Positions 1 through 7,524 of a stretch of 64,000 bases of DNA are shown here, in pieces. The notes beneath the pieces are model-generated. The model worked only from the letters and a program-made list of their open reading frames with translations. It ran no database searches and was not told the DNA's origin. A program made the position numbers and the translations under genes. Position 1 is the stretch's first letter. Each line of letters opens with the position of its first letter. This DNA is from Desulfocarbo sp964620595. Its GTDB lineage: Bacteria; Desulfobacterota; Desulfarculia; Desulfarculales; Desulfarculaceae. The stretch is taken from assembly GCA_964620595.1 (NCBI GenBank), contig CAZUHP010000001.1, positions 213,281 to 277,280 on the forward strand, given 5' to 3'.

Positions 1-495
1 GCGCACCGTGAGGTAGGCCACCCCGCCCACCACCACCAGCTTGCCGATGTTCTTGCCCAGGTCCACCAACAGCCGCAGGGAGGCGAAGCGCTTGAACCCC
101 TTGAGGGGGTTGATCTTCTTCATGTCCGGCTTGATGCGCTTGGGCGCGAAGAGGAAGCCCACCTGGGCCAGGTTGACCAGGATGGCGGCCAGGCTGACCG
201 CGGCCCACACCGGCAGCACCGTCACCAGGAACTGGCTCCACACCGAGGAACTGAGGTCCACCATCTGGGTGAAGCCCAGGTGGGTGGCGTGCAGGTTACG
301 GAAGAAGTGGCGCATCAGGTCGGTGATCTGCTGGTAGAAGAAGCCGCCGAACAGCCAGATGGAGGCGATGCCGGCCAGGAGCACCCCCACGCTGGACAGC
401 TCCATGCTCTTGGCCACCTGCCCCTGTTCGCGGGCCTTGCGCCGCCGCCGTGGGGTCGGTTTTTCGGTTTTTTCCTGGGCGCCCTTTTCCGCCAT
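1..495 (-). CDS. flhB: Flagellar export apparatus protein FlhB, N-terminal part
   Basis: This is the first 165 residues of FlhB; the gene runs off the left edge. FlhB is the inner-membrane export-gate protein that switches substrate class from rod/hook to filament. The visible part has the typical basic, Lys/Glu-rich start (EKTEKPTPRRRRKAR), then transmembrane segments near residues 35-55 and 85-110. The conserved FAPKRIKPD and KINPLKGFKR motifs follow. The autocleaving NPTH region lies outside the window. The ATG at 495 is 3 bp after the fliR stop, so the gene is co-transcribed as the last visible member of the motA-flhB unit. Confidence 0.93.
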   Translation of the reverse strand, partial: MAEKGAQEKTEKPTPRRRRKAREQGQVAKSMELSSVGVLLAGIASIWLFGGFFYQQITDLMRHFFRNLHATHLGFTQMVDLSSSVWSQFLVTVLPVWAAVSLAAILVNLAQVGFLFAPKRIKPDMKKINPLKGFKRFASLRLLVDLGKNIGKLVVVGGVAYLTVR

Positions 496-498
496 GAC

Positions 499-1275
499 CT
501 ACATCGCCTTCAACAGCCCGGCCAGCACCGGGCCCAGGTTGGAGTAAAGCTCGGCCAGCATGGGGATCATCACCAGCATGGCCAGGGAGAGGAAGATGAG
601 CCCCACGCTGATGGTGATGGGGAAACCCACCATCAGGATGTTCATCTGGGGCACGGTCTTGGCCAGGATGCCCATGCTCACCTGGGTGAACAGGAGCGCC
701 CCGATGACCGGGGCGCCCAGGCGCACCGCCAGGCTGAACATCTGGCCGGCCAGGCGCATCATCTGGTCGAAAAGGTTCTTGGTGATGGCCACCTTGCCCA
801 CCGGCACCAGGGTGAAGCTGTCGGCCAGGGCCTTGAAGAACCAGTGGTGGCCGTTCACCGCGAACAACACCAGGATGGCCATGAGGAAGCAGAACTGGGC
901 CAGCACCGATATCTGCTCGCCGCCCACCGGGTCGATGACGTTGGCCACCGCGAAGCCCATCTGGAAGCCGATGAGCTGGCCCATGATCTGCACGGCCACC
1001 AGCAGCAGGTGCACCGCCAGGCCCAGGATGGCGCCGATGATGATCTCCGCCCCCACCAGGAGCGCGAAGTCCCAGGTCCTGGTGGGGAAGCGGGCCGCCT
1101 CCACCGGCACCACCGGGGTGAGCAACAGGGCCAGGGAGAGGCACAGGCCGGCCTTGGCCAGGGGCGGGATGTTGGGCGAGTTGAAAAAGGGCAGGGTGAG
1201 GATCAGCGCCGAGCAGCGCACCAGGACCAGCACAAAGGCCGCCCATTGGCTGTAGCTCAAGTCACCGAAGATCAC
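499..1275 (-). CDS. fliR: Flagellar biosynthesis protein FliR
   Basis: FliR (258 aa) is a core membrane subunit of the type III export gate, with FliP and FliQ. The protein is very hydrophobic with about six membrane segments and shows family motifs such as NSPNIPPLAKAGL near residue 40 and ILMVGFPITISVGL near residue 205. The start is GTG, chosen because an AGGAGG lies about 7 bases upstream and the length fits the family. It sits 12 bp after fliQ and 3 bp before flhB, the usual fliP-fliQ-fliR-flhB order. Confidence 0.95.
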   Translation of the reverse strand: MIFGDLSYSQWAAFVLVLVRCSALILTLPFFNSPNIPPLAKAGLCLSLALLLTPVVPVEAARFPTRTWDFALLVGAEIIIGAILGLAVHLLLVAVQIMGQLIGFQMGFAVANVIDPVGGEQISVLAQFCFLMAILVLFAVNGHHWFFKALADSFTLVPVGKVAITKNLFDQMMRLAGQMFSLAVRLGAPVIGALLFTQVSMGILAKTVPQMNILMVGFPITISVGLIFLSLAMLVMIPMLAELYSNLGPVLAGLLKAM

Positions 1276-1287
1276 CGCCCGTGCCTC

Positions 1288-1557
1288 CTAGCCTATGTAT
1301 TGGGGAAAATTGGTGAAGATGCGCTCGGTGAAGTCCATGAGGTTGGCCAGCATCCAGGGGCCGAACATCATGAGTCCCAGCATGACCGCGATGATCTTGG
1401 GAACGAAGGTGAGGGTCATCTCCTGTATCTGGGTCACCGACTGGAACACGCTGATGATCAGACCCACGATCATGCCCAGGCCCAGCATGGGCAGGGCCAG
1501 GAGCAGGGTGGTTTCCACCGCGCTGCGGGCAAAGCCGACGATGAAGTCCGGGGTCAT
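1288..1557 (-). CDS. fliQ: Flagellar biosynthesis protein FliQ
   Basis: FliQ (89 aa) is a small two-helix membrane subunit of the flagellar export gate. Two long hydrophobic segments (residues 15-38 and 50-75) flank the conserved SVFQSVTQIQEMTLTFVPK loop. The frame is open to an upstream start at 1644. The ATG at 1557 is preferred because it has a GAGGAG ribosome site just upstream and gives the family length; the extra residues are Pro/Gly/Lys-rich and unlike FliQ. It lies between fliP (174 bp upstream) and fliR. Confidence 0.95.
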   Translation of the reverse strand: MTPDFIVGFARSAVETTLLLALPMLGLGMIVGLIISVFQSVTQIQEMTLTFVPKIIAVMLGLMMFGPWMLANLMDFTERIFTNFPQYIG

Positions 1558-1731
1558 GGCTCTCCTCTTGGCCTTGAAGTCAAAATCCCCGCCCCAGGGG
1601 CCGCCATGGGGCTTCCCAGGAGGGGGATGCAAATAGCGTTCCAAGGATTGCGACTGGATCGCGTGTCATTACAACGGGTTGGCCGGGGGTGTCCGCCGGC
1701 GGGGCGTCAGGGATTTGGCAGGGGCGGCCCC

Positions 1732-2490
1732 TCAGAAAAAGCTTTTCACCAAAGAGCCTACAATGAGGTGCCAGCCGTCCACCAGCACGAACAGCATCAG
1801 CTTGAAGGGTAGGGAAACCATGACCGGCGGCAGCATCATCATGCCCATGGAAAGGAGCACCGAGGCCACCACCATGTCTATGACCAGGAAGGGCACGTAT
1901 ATCAAGAAGCCTATCTCAAAGGCCGTCTTGAGTTCGCTGATCACGAAGGCCGGGATCAGGCTGCTCAGGGGCACCGCCGCGGCGTTCTGGGGCTTCTTTT
2001 CGCCGGCGATGCGCATGAACAGGCCCAGGTCTTTCTTGCGGGTCTGCTTGAGCATGAAGTCCCGCAAGGGCTCCACCGCCTTCTGGAAGAACTCGGTCTG
2101 GCCCAGCTTGCCGTCCAGGTAGGGCCCCAGGGCGTTGTCATAGACTTTATTGAAGGTGGGGGCCATGATGAAGAAGGTGAGGAAGAGGCTGAGCCCCACG
2201 ATGATCTGGGCGGGCGGCATCTGCTGGGTGCCCAGGGCGTTCCTGAGCAGGGAAAGGACCACCGCCAGGCGGGTGAAGCTGGTCATCATGATGAGGATGG
2301 CCGGGGCCAGGGTGAGCACCGTGAGCAGGATCACCACCTGCAGGGCGGTGGAGACCTGCTCCGGGCTGGTGGCCTGTTCCATGCCCAGGGTGATGGAGGG
2401 CAGGCGCAAGAGGCCCTCCTGGGCCAGGGCCGGCACCGCCACCAGGAGCAGCAGCGCCGCCAGGACCGCTGCCAGACCCAGCCGCCTCAT
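1732..2490 (-). CDS. fliP: Flagellar biosynthesis protein FliP
   Basis: FliP (252 aa) forms the pentameric core of the flagellar export gate. It has a cleavable N-terminal signal peptide ending near PALAQ (residue 24), as is usual for FliP. Family signatures visible are MMTSFTRLAVVLSLLRNALGTQQMPP (residues ~68-93), FNKVYDNALGPYLDG and LIPAFVISELKTAFEIGFLIY, with a hydrophobic C-terminal pair ending VDGWHLIVGSLVKSFF. The ATG overlaps the fliO stop by 4 bp, so translation is probably coupled. Confidence 0.97.
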   Translation of the reverse strand: MRRLGLAAVLAALLLLVAVPALAQEGLLRLPSITLGMEQATSPEQVSTALQVVILLTVLTLAPAILIMMTSFTRLAVVLSLLRNALGTQQMPPAQIIVGLSLFLTFFIMAPTFNKVYDNALGPYLDGKLGQTEFFQKAVEPLRDFMLKQTRKKDLGLFMRIAGEKKPQNAAAVPLSSLIPAFVISELKTAFEIGFLIYVPFLVIDMVVASVLLSMGMMMLPPVMVSLPFKLMLFVLVDGWHLIVGSLVKSFF

Positions 2491-2993
2491 GACCCCCGGC
2501 CCTCCTTGCGGGCGGCCCGCTTGAAGACCTGGGCGAAGCCGCCTCCTTCGGACCCCGCCGAGTTGGCCCCGCCGCCGGCGGAGGGGGCCTCCCCGTCCCG
2601 TCCCGGGCCCTCCTGCTTGTCCAGGAGGGTGACGCTGCCCGGGCTTATGCCCAGCACCAGCACCTTCTCGTCCACCTGCACCAGGGCCACCTGGGCGCGC
2701 TGGCCCAGGCTCAGCCGGCCCAGGAGCCGCAGGCGCCCCCGTTGCAGGATCCCCCCGGCCGGGCCGGGCAGGAAGCGGCGCACCAGCCAGTAGATGAGGA
2801 GCATCACCCCCAGCACCCCGGCCAGGCCGCCCACCATCTTGACCAGCGCGCCGGTGAAGCCCACCTCGCCCAGGGGGGCGGGGGGCAGGGGGGGTGGGGC
2901 CGTCTCCTCCGCCGCCCAGGCCGCCAGCGCCCCGGCCTGCAACCAGAGGCCGGCGGCCAGGCCGGCCGCTCTATGCCAACAGCGCCTTGCCAC
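2487..2993 (-). CDS. fliO: Flagellar biosynthesis protein FliO
   Basis: FliO (168 aa) is a bitopic membrane protein that helps assemble the FliP ring. It shows a signal-like hydrophobic N-terminus, one membrane helix at about residues 50-70 (VKMVGGLAGVLGVMLLIYWL), a short beta-rich domain (LGQRAQVALVQVDEKVLVLGIS) typical of FliO, and a Gly/Ser-rich tail. The GTG start is 2 bp after the fliN stop. Sequence conservation of FliO is low, so the position between fliN and fliP supports the call. Confidence 0.88.
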   Translation of the reverse strand: MARRCWHRAAGLAAGLWLQAGALAAWAAEETAPPPLPPAPLGEVGFTGALVKMVGGLAGVLGVMLLIYWLVRRFLPGPAGGILQRGRLRLLGRLSLGQRAQVALVQVDEKVLVLGISPGSVTLLDKQEGPGRDGEAPSAGGGANSAGSEGGGFAQVFKRAARKEGRGS

Positions 2994-2995
2994 GG

Positions 2996-3352
2996 CTAAG
3001 CCAGCGATTTCACACGCTCGATGGGCGATACGATGTCGGTGAGGCGCACGCCGAACTTCTCGTTCACCACCACCACCTCGCCGCGGGCGATGAGCTTCTT
3101 GTTGACCAGGATCTCCAGGGGTTCGCCCGCCAGCTTGTTCAGCTCGATGACCGAGCCCTGGCCCAACTGCAACAGGTCGTTGATGAGCATGGAGGTGCGG
3201 CCCAACTCCACCGTGACCTCCAAGGGGATGTCCAGGATGAAGTCGATGTTGCGGGCCGGCGCCTTGGTTTCCGCCTCAGGCTCGCCGAACTCCTCCAAGG
3301 AGGCGTCGTCGCTGGGTGCGATCTCTTCGCTTTCCCATTCTTCTTCAGCCAT
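2996..3352 (-). CDS. fliN: Flagellar motor switch protein FliN
   Basis: FliN (118 aa) forms the lower part of the C-ring that sets rotation direction and docks export cargo. An acidic N-terminal extension of about 35 residues precedes the SpoA/surface-presentation domain. Conserved FliN motifs are seen: DIPLEVTVELGRT, LLQLGQGSVIELNKLAGEPLEI, and VNKKLIARGEVVVVNEKFGVRLTDI near the C-terminus. It directly follows fliM (28 bp), as in most flagellar operons. Confidence 0.97.
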   Translation of the reverse strand: MAEEEWESEEIAPSDDASLEEFGEPEAETKAPARNIDFILDIPLEVTVELGRTSMLINDLLQLGQGSVIELNKLAGEPLEILVNKKLIARGEVVVVNEKFGVRLTDIVSPIERVKSLA

Positions 3353-3380
3353 GGTTCCTTCCTCTCTCTGAGGGCCAGAC

Positions 3381-4373
3381 CTAGTAGGTCAGTTGGGCGG
3401 GGCTCTCCACGAACCCCTCCACCCGGAAGGCCTTGGCCCCGCGGTAGATGCCCGGGCGCCCCTTGAACTTGGGCACGCCCTCCACCATACCGATCAAGAA
3501 ATCGTTCACGTCCTTGTCGAGCTGCAACACGTCGCCCACCTTGAGCTTCAAAAGCTCGCCCGAATCCAGGCGGGCCCGGCCCAGCTCCACGGTGAAGTCC
3601 ACCTCCGCCTCCTTGAGCTGCTCGCGGAAGCGGCGCATCCACTCGTGGTCCACCTCCAACTGGTCGCTCTGGAAGCCGGCGTAGAGCTTGGAGCGGATGG
3701 GCTCCACCGTGGAGTAGGGGATGCACACGGTGATGGTGCCGGCGGCGTGCTCCATCTCCATCTCGAACTTCACCACGATGACCACGTCGGTGGGCGGCAC
3801 GATGGAGGCGAACTGGGGGTTGATCTCGGTGCGCTGGTAGACCATGGTCACCTCGTGCACCGGTTTCCAGGCCTGCTCCATGTCCTTGAGGGCCAGCATC
3901 ACCACCTTGCGGGTGAGCTGGTGCTCGATGGCCGTGAAGTCGCGGCCCTCGATCTTCACCTCGCCGCCGCCGGTGCCGCCCAGGAAGGTCTCCACCAGGT
4001 TGAAGACCAGCTTGGACTCCAAGACGAAGATGGCATGGCCCCGCAAGGGGTCCATCTTGAAGATGTGCAGGCTGGTGGGCACCGGCAGGCTGCGCATGAA
4101 CTCGCCGAACTTGACCATGTCCACGCTGGTGGTGGTCATGTCCACGATCTTCCTGAGGGCCGAGCTCAAGGTGGTGCGGAACAGGCGGGCGAAGCGGTCG
4201 TTGATGATCTCCAGGGTAGGCATGCGCCCGCGGATGATGCGGTCCTGGTTGGTGAGGTCGTAGACGATGACCCCGTCGGCCTCGGGGCCGGTGTCGGTCT
4301 CCACCTCGATCTCGCCGCCGCTCATACCCTTTAATAGGGCGTCGACCTCGTCCTGGCTAAGTATCTTGCTCAT
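3381..4373 (-). CDS. fliM: Flagellar motor switch protein FliM
   Basis: FliM (330 aa) is the middle C-ring subunit that binds phosphorylated CheY. The N-terminal peptide MSKILSQDEVDALL is the canonical CheY-binding segment (LSQ.EID.LL). The central CheC-like domain contains GRMPTLEIINDRFARLFR and the GGTGGG turn near residue 125. The C-terminal SpoA domain begins around residue 245 (EVDFTVELGRARL). Length and order before fliN are normal. Confidence 0.98.
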   Translation of the reverse strand: MSKILSQDEVDALLKGMSGGEIEVETDTGPEADGVIVYDLTNQDRIIRGRMPTLEIINDRFARLFRTTLSSALRKIVDMTTTSVDMVKFGEFMRSLPVPTSLHIFKMDPLRGHAIFVLESKLVFNLVETFLGGTGGGEVKIEGRDFTAIEHQLTRKVVMLALKDMEQAWKPVHEVTMVYQRTEINPQFASIVPPTDVVIVVKFEMEMEHAAGTITVCIPYSTVEPIRSKLYAGFQSDQLEVDHEWMRRFREQLKEAEVDFTVELGRARLDSGELLKLKVGDVLQLDKDVNDFLIGMVEGVPKFKGRPGIYRGAKAFRVEGFVESPAQLTY

Positions 4374-4429
4374 GCCTCATCCCCCTTGATTGGGGTTTCG
4401 CGGGTTTGAACCAAACCAGCCCAGCCCAC

Positions 4430-4987
4430 CTATTGCACCACGAACTCGGTGAAGTACACGCCGTGCACCGCGCCCACCCCCAACAGGGAGCGGTTGAATA
4501 TCTGGAGTATCTCGTTGCGCAGGCGTATCTTGCCCGCCACCGGCGCGATGTCCGCGTAGGACTTGCTGGTCAGGAGCAAGAGGATGCTGTCCCGGATCTG
4601 GGGCATGCGCACCTCGATCTCCTTCTTGAGCTTCTCGTCCTTGGCGTCCACCGATATCTTCAGCTTCAGGTAGCGCTTGCCGCTGGGGTCGGCCAGGTTG
4701 ACGATGAAGGGCTCCAGCTCCAGCACGGTCCCCGGCACGTGGGGTCCCTTCTGGGCCTCTTCGGCCTTTTCGCCGGCCTTTTCGCCTTCGGCAGTGGCCT
4801 GGGCCTTGTCGGCCGCGGGCTTTTCGTCACCGGCCATGAAGAATTTCCATCCAAAGAAGCCGCCGCCACCGAGGAGCAGCACCGCCACCACGATGATGAT
4901 GATCAGCTTCATGGACGACTTTTTCTTCTCGCCGCCTTCCTCTTCGGCCTCGTCCGTGGCATCGACTTCCATGTCCAGCTCGGGCAT
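4430..4987 (-). CDS. fliL: Flagellar basal body-associated protein FliL
   Basis: FliL (185 aa) surrounds the stator units and modulates motor torque. It has an acidic/Lys cytoplasmic N-terminus, one membrane helix at about residues 27-46 (LIIIIVVAVLLLGGGGFFGW), an Ala/Glu/Lys-rich linker, and a C-terminal periplasmic stomatin-like domain (LELEPFIVNLADPSGKRYLK, RDSILLLLTSKSYADI). A TTG at 4993 could also start it, but the ATG at 4987 has a GGGGAG six bases upstream and is preferred. Confidence 0.93.
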   Translation of the reverse strand: MPELDMEVDATDEAEEEGGEKKKSSMKLIIIIVVAVLLLGGGGFFGWKFFMAGDEKPAADKAQATAEGEKAGEKAEEAQKGPHVPGTVLELEPFIVNLADPSGKRYLKLKISVDAKDEKLKKEIEVRMPQIRDSILLLLTSKSYADIAPVAGKIRLRNEILQIFNRSLLGVGAVHGVYFTEFVVQ

Positions 4988-5003
4988 GGTCAACTCCCCT
5001 GGG

Positions 5004-5738
5004 TTATGGGTTTTTCATCAAAAGTACGATTTCGGTCCGCCGGTTCATGGCCCGGTGCTTGGGGGTGTCGTTGGGCACCAGGGGCCGGGTGTCGCCCAGG
5101 GCGGCCACCCGCAGGCGCCGGGCCGCTATGTGTTCCTTCACATTTAGATAATGCAGCACCGCCAGGGCCCTTTGCAAAGAAAGACTCCAGTTGTTCGAGG
5201 CCGCCGCGCCCGGGCCCGGGGGCACGTTGTCGGTGTGGCCCTCCACCGAGATGGGCTGGTCGCCGTGCCGCAGGATGGCGGCCACCTGGTGGATGGCCCG
5301 CTCGGCCCGGGGAGAAAGGGTGGCCTGGCCCGGGGCGAAGAGCAGGTCGTTGGCCAGGGTGATGACCATGCCCCGCTCCTCGCTCTTGAGGTTGACCTGC
5401 TGTTGCAGGCGGCTGGGCACGTTGCCCTCGCTGGAGGGGGGCAGGTCCAACTGCTCGGCCAGCTTCTGGGCGGGGGTGCCGAACTCGTCGGCCCGGGGCT
5501 GGCGGATGGAGTCCAGCAGCTCCTGGAAATTCCCCACCTTGCCCTGGTCGGTGAGCCCCAAGTAGCCCTGGGAGCCGCTGCTGAACACGCCGAAGGCGGC
5601 CTTGAGCTTTTGCACTTCCGGCTCCTTCATGGACAGCAGCATCACGAAGAAGGTGAGCAACAGGGTCACCAGGTCGCTGAAGGTGAACATCCAGCCCAGG
5701 GGGTTGAAGCCGGAATCTTCCTGCCCGCGCTTGGCCAT
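5004..5738 (-). CDS. motB: Flagellar motor stator protein MotB (with the ion-binding Asp)
   Basis: MotB (244 aa) anchors the MotA/MotB ion channel to peptidoglycan. Its single membrane helix (residues ~15-37) reads GWMFTFSDLVTLLLTFF and carries the essential ion-binding aspartate (Asp22). The C-terminal OmpA-like peptidoglycan-binding domain shows ISVEGHTDNVPP, a NNWSLSLQRA motif and the closing MNRRTEIVL. The frame is open far upstream into the neighbouring gene; the ATG at 5738 is chosen because it yields the normal MotB N-terminus 2 bp after the preceding stop. Confidence 0.95.
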   Translation of the reverse strand: MAKRGQEDSGFNPLGWMFTFSDLVTLLLTFFVMLLSMKEPEVQKLKAAFGVFSSGSQGYLGLTDQGKVGNFQELLDSIRQPRADEFGTPAQKLAEQLDLPPSSEGNVPSRLQQQVNLKSEERGMVITLANDLLFAPGQATLSPRAERAIHQVAAILRHGDQPISVEGHTDNVPPGPGAAASNNWSLSLQRALAVLHYLNVKEHIAARRLRVAALGDTRPLVPNDTPKHRAMNRRTEIVLLMKNP

Positions 5739-5740
5739 GG

Positions 5741-6529
5741 CTACGGCTTCTCCTTTTTCGGCCCTTCGCCCAACAGGTCGAAGGTGAAGCCCTTGAAGTC
5801 CAGCTTGCGGTCCTTGAATTCTTCCTCGGGCAAGAGCCAGCGGCTGGCGTCCCGGGCGTCGAACACCAGCTCCACCCGGTTGTTCATGCGGCGGTGCTTG
5901 TAGCTGTCGTTGGGCACCACCGGGTCGAAGCCGGCCAGGCCAAAGGCGGCCAGGCGCTGGGGGGCCACGCCCTGGGAGATCAGGTAGCGCACCACGGCCA
6001 GGGCCCGGTCGGCGCTGATGGCCCAGTTGTCCTTGCCGTCCAGGCGCTGGGAAGGCGCGCTGTCGGTGTGGCCGCGCACGCTGATGGGGTAGGCCCGGTC
6101 CTTGATGACCTGGGCCACTTTTTTCAGGAACTTCAATCCCTTGGGGCTTATCTTCTCCGAGTCGGGCTCGAACAGGAGCCAAGTGGGCATGACCGCGGTC
6201 TTCATGGTGCCCGAGCGCAGCAGCCGCACCTCGCCCTCCAGGCCCTCGGTCTGCACCAGGCCCCGGAGGGCCAGGTAGTCCTGGTCCACCGGGTTGATGG
6301 GCGCGGTGGCGCTCTTGGTGAGCTGGAGCACCGAGGGCATGGGGCTGGGCCCGCCGGGGGTGAAGCCGAAGGTGCCCACCAAGGACTCGAACACCGCCTT
6401 GACCCTGGCCTCCTCCACCTGGGACATGGAGTTGAGCAGGATGAAAAACGCCAGCAAAAGGATCATCAACGAGGTGTAGAGCACCACGATCCCTGGCGCT
6501 TCCGGCTCCTCTTGCTTGCGGCGGGCCAC
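5741..6529 (-). CDS. MotB-like OmpA-family protein lacking the membrane Asp
   Basis: This 262-aa MotB paralog lies between motA and the canonical motB. It has one membrane helix (residues ~12-32, GIVVLYTSLMILLLAFFILL) and a C-terminal OmpA domain with VRGHTDSAPS, DNWAISADRA and NNRVELVF, so it should sit in the inner membrane and bind peptidoglycan. Aligned with MotB by the following Phe-Phe, the position of the ion-binding Asp is Ser20, and there is no other acidic residue in the helix. It therefore probably cannot conduct ions alone. It could form mixed stators or have a structural role. The GTG start has GGAGG 8 bases upstream. Confidence 0.88.
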   Translation of the reverse strand: MARRKQEEPEAPGIVVLYTSLMILLLAFFILLNSMSQVEEARVKAVFESLVGTFGFTPGGPSPMPSVLQLTKSATAPINPVDQDYLALRGLVQTEGLEGEVRLLRSGTMKTAVMPTWLLFEPDSEKISPKGLKFLKKVAQVIKDRAYPISVRGHTDSAPSQRLDGKDNWAISADRALAVVRYLISQGVAPQRLAAFGLAGFDPVVPNDSYKHRRMNNRVELVFDARDASRWLLPEEEFKDRKLDFKGFTFDLLGEGPKKEKP

Positions 6530-6542
6530 GGGTTCTGCCTCC

Positions 6543-7307
6543 CTACTTGAACACCGACTGGCGCATGGGCGGGGGCAGGAAGCTGTGCAGCTTCTGCTCG
6601 ATTACCCGGGGGTTGTCGCCCCGGGCGATGCTCAGGATACCGTTGAGTATGATCTCCTTGATCATCACCTCCTCCTGGGAGCGGTTCCTGAGCTTGCCGC
6701 TCATGGGCAGAAACACCATGTTGGCCAGGACCGCGCCGTAGAAGGTGGTGATGATGGCCACGGCCATGGCCGGGCCGATGGTGGAGGGGTCGCTCATGCT
6801 GGCCAGCATCTGCACCAGGCCGATGAGGGTGCCGATCATGCCCAGGGCCGGGGCAAAGGTGCCCATAGTCATGAATATCTCGGCGCCCAGGCGGTGGCGC
6901 TCGGCCACATAGTCGATTTCCGTCTCCATTATCTCCTTGATATTATTGGGCTCCAGCCCGTCGATCGTGAGTTGGAGCCCTTTGGCCAAGAAGGGGTCGT
7001 CCACCTCTTTCAGGCTGCCTTCCAGGGCCAGGATCCCCTCGCGGCGGGCCTTGGTGGCGAACTCCACGAACTGGCTGATGATCTGGGGCATGCCCACCAG
7101 CTTGTGGAAGAACACGTGCTTGACGATGCCCACCAGCTTCAGCACGTCCCGCAAGGGATAGTTGATCAGGGTGACGCCGATGGTCCCACCCACCACGATG
7201 AGGATGCTGGGTATGTCGATGAACATCAGGATGCTGCCGCCCAGGGTCATGGCGATCAAAACCAGGGCGAAGGCGCTGACGATTCCGATTATGGTGGCCA
7301 GGTCCAT
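6543..7307 (-). CDS. motA: Flagellar motor stator protein MotA
   Basis: MotA (254 aa) is the ring subunit of the stator that couples ion flow to torque. Four membrane segments are visible (residues ~5-25, 30-50, 150-170, 180-203). The conserved proline lies in FAPALGMIGTLIGLV (Pro153), and the charged cytoplasmic loop includes KARREGILALEG (Arg88-Arg89-Glu90). The short length resembles the PomA/sodium-type group, but the coupling ion cannot be decided from this alone. It is the first gene of the motA-flhB unit and lies about 40 bases behind a near-perfect sigma-54 promoter. Confidence 0.97.
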   Translation of the reverse strand: MDLATIIGIVSAFALVLIAMTLGGSILMFIDIPSILIVVGGTIGVTLINYPLRDVLKLVGIVKHVFFHKLVGMPQIISQFVEFATKARREGILALEGSLKEVDDPFLAKGLQLTIDGLEPNNIKEIMETEIDYVAERHRLGAEIFMTMGTFAPALGMIGTLIGLVQMLASMSDPSTIGPAMAVAIITTFYGAVLANMVFLPMSGKLRNRSQEEVMIKEIILNGILSIARGDNPRVIEQKLHSFLPPPMRQSVFK

Positions 7308-7348
7308 GTGCCGCTCCTTGGCGTAGCCAACAAATCTCCCGATCAGTA

Positions 7349-7365
7349 GGCAAGGTGCGTGCCAG
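7349..7365 (-). promoter_or_regulatory. Sigma-54 (-24/-12) promoter of the motA-flhB unit
   Basis: Read on the minus strand this is CTGGCACGCACCTTGCC. It has the -24 GG and -12 GC dinucleotides exactly 10 bases apart and matches the TGGCACG-N4-TTGC consensus. Transcription would begin near 7338, leaving a leader of about 30 bases before the motA ATG at 7307. Sigma-54 control of flagellar genes is common in this group of bacteria. Confidence 0.85.
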
Positions 7366-7464
7366 CCGGTCCCCGAGGGGTCCGTTATAATTTTTTACTA
7401 AAAAACGGCCTGTTAGGCAATAAGAGCTGGCCGAGGGGGGCAAAAAAACCGGTCAATAATTTGA

Positions 7465-7495
7465 CGCCCCGGACCCTTGGCCGGGGTCCGGGGCG
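7465..7495 (-). terminator. Terminator after flgE
   Basis: A perfect 12-bp stem (CGCCCCGGACCC with its complement) closes a 7-base loop, 30 bases beyond the flgE stop. Downstream on the minus strand the sequence becomes AT-rich (TCAAATTATT) and reaches a run of seven T at 7442-7448. It probably separates the fliK-flgD-flgE unit from the motA unit. Confidence 0.7.
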
Positions 7496-7524
7496 CAGAT
7501 TTTGCCGCGAAAAGGCCTTTGAGG

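Noticed and set aside
280..1812. A 510-codon open frame on the plus strand across fliR, fliQ and fliP
   Set aside because: His/Gln/Gly-rich composition is typical of antisense frames in GC-rich DNA; the minus-strand flagellar genes are certain.
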